The notes beneath the pieces were generated by a model. That model made no database searches. It had not been told where the DNA came from and worked only from the letters and a program-made list of their open reading frames with translations. A DNA stretch of 8,102 nucleotides from Betaproteobacteria bacterium (lineage in GTDB: Bacteria; Pseudomonadota; Gammaproteobacteria; Burkholderiales; Thiobacillaceae), in the NCBI GenBank assembly GCA_020049245.1, contig JAIFLB010000122.1:1-8102 (forward strand), given 5' to 3'. This document shows positions 6,490-8,102 of this stretch, one piece after another (within the stretch, counting starts at the first letter, position 1; the number at the start of each line of letters is the position of its first letter). The translations under genes and the position numbers were made by a program.

Positions 6490-7043
6490 AATCCCGCCAG
6501 CGCCTGGCGCAAGCGGCTGATGGCATAGCGCAGCCGGCTCTTGGCGGTCTCCTGGCCGACGCCGGTAATCTGCGCGATTTCCGCCAGACTCATATCACTT
6601 TCCTCCGTCAACAAAAAAACCTCCCGCTGCGCTTCCGGCAGTTCGGCCAGCGCATCGAGTATGCGCTGCGCCGTTTGCCGCCGTTCCAGCATGGCCACCG
6701 GCATGTCCTGTGCCGGCGCCGGCAGCGACTCGGCCGAATCATCTTCCGGGTCGTCATACAACTCGACGATGTCCCGCCCCTGGCTGCGGTAGTGGTCGAT
6801 TAGCCGGTTGTGGGCGATGCGGAACAGCCAGGTGGAAAACTTCGCCGTCACTTCATAGTTGTGGCGCGCGCCGACCACGCGCAACCAGACATCCTGGAAC
6901 AACTCATCCGCCATACCGCGCGCCTGATGCGCCAGATAACGATACAAGCGACCGCGCCAGCGCCCATAAAGCGCATCGAAGGCGGCCGCTTCGCCATCGC
7001 GGTACGCCAGCATCAGTGCTTCGTCGGTGCGGAGTTCTTCCAT
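6483..7043 (-). CDS. ECF-family RNA polymerase sigma factor
   Basis: The 186-residue protein has only the two conserved sigma regions, as expected for an extracytoplasmic-function sigma factor. Sigma-2 spans about 7-90, with DELFQDVWLRV (46-56) and the -10-binding segment KFSTWLFRIAHNRLIDHYR (68-86). An acidic linker follows (93-105), then sigma-4 (about 126-183) with LPEAQREVFLL and the helix-turn-helix MSLAEIAQITGVGQETAKSRL (151-171) that reads the -35 element. The frame is open upstream to a TTG at 7112, but the extra Pro-rich 23 residues do not look like sigma sequence, so the ATG at 7043 is chosen. No Shine-Dalgarno is seen there. It is the first gene of the minus-strand operon and is followed 24 bases later by its likely anti-sigma factor. 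The exact ECF group is not assigned. Confidence 0.93.
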   Translation of the reverse strand: MEELRTDEALMLAYRDGEAAAFDALYGRWRGRLYRYLAHQARGMADELFQDVWLRVVGARHNYEVTAKFSTWLFRIAHNRLIDHYRSQGRDIVELYDDPEDDSAESLPAPAQDMPVAMLERRQTAQRILDALAELPEAQREVFLLTEESDMSLAEIAQITGVGQETAKSRLRYAISRLRQALAGLR

Positions 7044-7047
7044 CTGG

Positions 7048-7076
7048 TTAAACGTGGGTGGCAGCGGAATCGGGTT
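7048..7076 (-). promoter_or_regulatory. candidate ECF-sigma promoter B, before the sigma gene (autoregulation)
   Basis: On the minus strand AACCCGATTCC (7066-7076) and CGTTTAA (7048-7054) repeat the two blocks of the candidate at 5520-5548, with the same 17-base gap. The likely start site falls at or next to the ATG at 7043, so the transcript would be nearly leaderless, which agrees with the missing RBS. No AT-rich tract lies upstream. Autoregulation is the usual arrangement for ECF sigma operons. A GATAAT sequence at 7122-7127 could be a separate housekeeping -10 box, but it has no -35 partner. Confidence 0.5.
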
Positions 7077-7132
7077 GCGTGGTTGCGGATATTGCAGCAG
7101 TGGCTGGGGCAAGCGCTGCGCATTATCCTTGA

Positions 7133-7162
7133 AACAGCTGTTGAACCCGCCCTCGAACGGGT
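7133..7162. repeat. adjacent palindrome and inverted repeat in the divergent intergenic region
   Basis: A perfect 10-base palindrome, AACAGCTGTT (7133-7142), is followed two bases later by a 5-base inverted repeat, ACCCG and CGGGT (7145-7149 and 7158-7162), with an 8-base loop. They lie between the sigma gene and the plus-strand remnant and symporter. They could be an operator or mean nothing; there is no U-tract for a terminator. Confidence 0.35.
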
Positions 7163-7180
7163 AGCGATCTCAGCCAAATA

Positions 7181-7402
7181 ATGAGCGTCATCAGAGCGGT
7201 AAACACGGCTGAAGTGACCAACCTGATCGGCTCCAGCAACCCGAATCGCGCCGCAATGCGCAACATCGACCAGAAAATTGCAGATAATCGCACCGTTTTT
7301 CCGGATGTGTCGTCGATGCGCGGCCTGGAAATGCTGCGTGATCTGGACCGCAAGCAGCGCCGCGTGCTGAACCGCATCTGGACCGAGATCAAACTTCGTT
7401 AA
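7181..7402 (+). pseudogene. C-terminal remnant of a PotD/PotF-like polyamine-type solute-binding protein
   Basis: An ATG-started frame of 73 residues runs from 7181. From about residue 10 (7208) on, it matches the C-terminal end of spermidine/putrescine-type periplasmic binding proteins. The shared pattern is VTxxIGxxxPNxAA, then a D-(K/R)-T-(V/L)-(F/Y)-PD turn, and finally a basic helix ending WTEIKLR. Such proteins are usually near 350 residues, and only about 65 are present. The first nine residues do not fit the family, no RBS precedes the ATG, and an in-frame stop lies at 7142-7144. The upstream part is not found in the other plus-strand frames. I read it as a gene broken by deletion or by insertion of the neighbouring sigma operon. 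A short expressed peptide cannot be excluded. It ends 25 bases before the symporter start. Confidence 0.72.
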
Positions 7403-7427
7403 ATAAAGTTCGAGAAAGGCTCATCCC

Positions 7428-8102
7428 ATGTTGCTGGGTTTCGTCATCCTCTACCTGGTCATCTCCATCGGCATCGGCATGTATGCCGCGACGCGGGTAC
7501 ACAACGCACGCGACTACATTTCCGCCGGACGCGCATTGCCGATCTACATCGTCATGGCGATGGTGTTCGCGACCTGGTTCGGCGCCGAAACCGTGCTCGG
7601 CATTCCCGCCACGTTCATGGAAGAAGACCTCGCCGGGTTGATTTCCGACCCGTTCGGCGCGTCGCTGTGCCTGATCCTGTTCGGCCTGTTCTTCGCCCGC
7701 AAGCTGTACCGGATGAACCTGCTGACCATCGCCGATTACTACCGCGAACGCTATGACAACCGGGTCGAACTGGTGACCGGCATCGCCATCGTGCTGTCCT
7801 ATCTGGGCTGGGTGTCGGCGCAGATCACCGCACTCGGCCTGGTGTTCAACGTGCTGTCCGACGGCCAGATCACGCAGGCGCAAGGCATCATGATCGGCGC
7901 CGCCGTGGTGCTGATGTACACACTGTATGGCGGCATGTGGTCGGTGGCGCTGACCACGTTTTTCCAAATGATCATTATTGTGCTCGGCCTGCTGTATATC
8001 GCCTGGCTGATCTCCGACCTGACCGGCGGCGTCATGCCGGTGATCGAACACGCCGCCGCCAACGAGAAGTTCCATTTCTGGCCGGAGCTGAACACGGTGG
8101 CG
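7428..8102 (+). CDS. sodium:solute symporter, SSS family (partial; 3' end outside window)
   Basis: The first 225 codons are in the window, under half of a usual SSS protein (about 480-550 residues). The visible part has hydrophobic helices at about 2-20, 38-58, 74-91, 115-141, 152-172 and 177-197. Family-like stretches include FATWFGAETVLGIPATF (47-63), SDPFGASLCLILFGLFFA (73-90), LYRMNLLTIADYY (93-105) and LYGGMWSVALTTFFQM (166-181). These proteins use the sodium gradient to import solutes such as proline, pantothenate, sugars or organic acids; the substrate cannot be told. The ATG at 7428 has an AAAGG ribosome binding site (7415-7419) eight bases upstream. It directly follows the solute-binding-protein remnant on the same strand, and no separate promoter was recognised. 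Confidence 0.9.
   Translation, partial: MLLGFVILYLVISIGIGMYAATRVHNARDYISAGRALPIYIVMAMVFATWFGAETVLGIPATFMEEDLAGLISDPFGASLCLILFGLFFARKLYRMNLLTIADYYRERYDNRVELVTGIAIVLSYLGWVSAQITALGLVFNVLSDGQITQAQGIMIGAAVVLMYTLYGGMWSVALTTFFQMIIIVLGLLYIAWLISDLTGGVMPVIEHAAANEKFHFWPELNTVA

Noticed and set aside
7044..7112. TTG-initiated extension of the sigma factor
   Set aside because: The extra 23 residues are Pro/Gln-rich, unlike sigma N termini, and they contain the promoter candidate.
6810..7181. Plus-strand open frame ending in TAATG overlap with the ATG at 7181
   Set aside because: Its last 28 codons look protein-like and the stop/start overlap is suggestive, but most of it is antisense to the sigma gene and no family is recognisable. 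It is more likely chance.
1..8102. CRISPR array, tRNA/rRNA genes, insertion sequences, phage attachment sites
   Set aside because: No regularly spaced repeats, cloverleaf-like sequences, transposase motifs or terminal inverted repeats were seen on either strand.

Overview
The window is GC-rich and densely coded, with codon use that looks even throughout. The ubiJ-ubiB pair, the HAMP-type class III cyclase and the general protein style suggest a Proteobacterium, most likely a Betaproteobacterium (Rhodocyclales-like is a guess from resemblance, not a proof). There are no tRNA or rRNA genes, no CRISPR array and no insertion sequence. No stretch longer than about 160 bases lacks a gene.

Layout from left to right. 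Bases 1-1637 (+) hold the tail of ubiJ and a complete ubiB, overlapping by one base; both serve aerobic ubiquinone biosynthesis. Convergent to ubiB, with a 19-base gap, is an orphan class I SAM-dependent methyltransferase (1657-2421, -). A 156-base divergent intergenic region follows, then a small secreted cysteine-rich protein (2578-2880, +). That gene ends 6 bases from the stop of the next transcription unit.

Bases 2887-7043 (-) look like one operon, read right to left: an ECF sigma factor, a single-pass membrane protein that is probably its anti-sigma factor, a conserved secreted protein of unknown function, and a membrane-anchored class III adenylate cyclase (periplasmic sensor, HAMP, cyclase, TPR-like tail). 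Two same-strand promoter candidates share an identical 11-base upstream block and a CGTTYAA block at identical 17-base spacing. One lies directly before the sigma gene and one directly before the secreted-protein gene. The simplest reading is an autoregulated envelope-signalling ECF system whose output includes a secreted protein and cAMP synthesis. This is inference from layout and motifs.

Bases 7181-7402 (+) hold only the C-terminal end of a PotD/PotF-like polyamine-type solute-binding protein. The rest of that gene is missing, so it looks like a deletion or insertion scar beside the sigma operon. It is followed by the first 225 codons of a sodium:solute symporter (7428 to the window end).

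The most noteworthy observations are the paired ECF-type promoter motifs, the unusual 14-base tandem array of overlapping stop/start codons joining the sigma and anti-sigma genes, the potD-like remnant, and the cysteine-rich secreted miniprotein.
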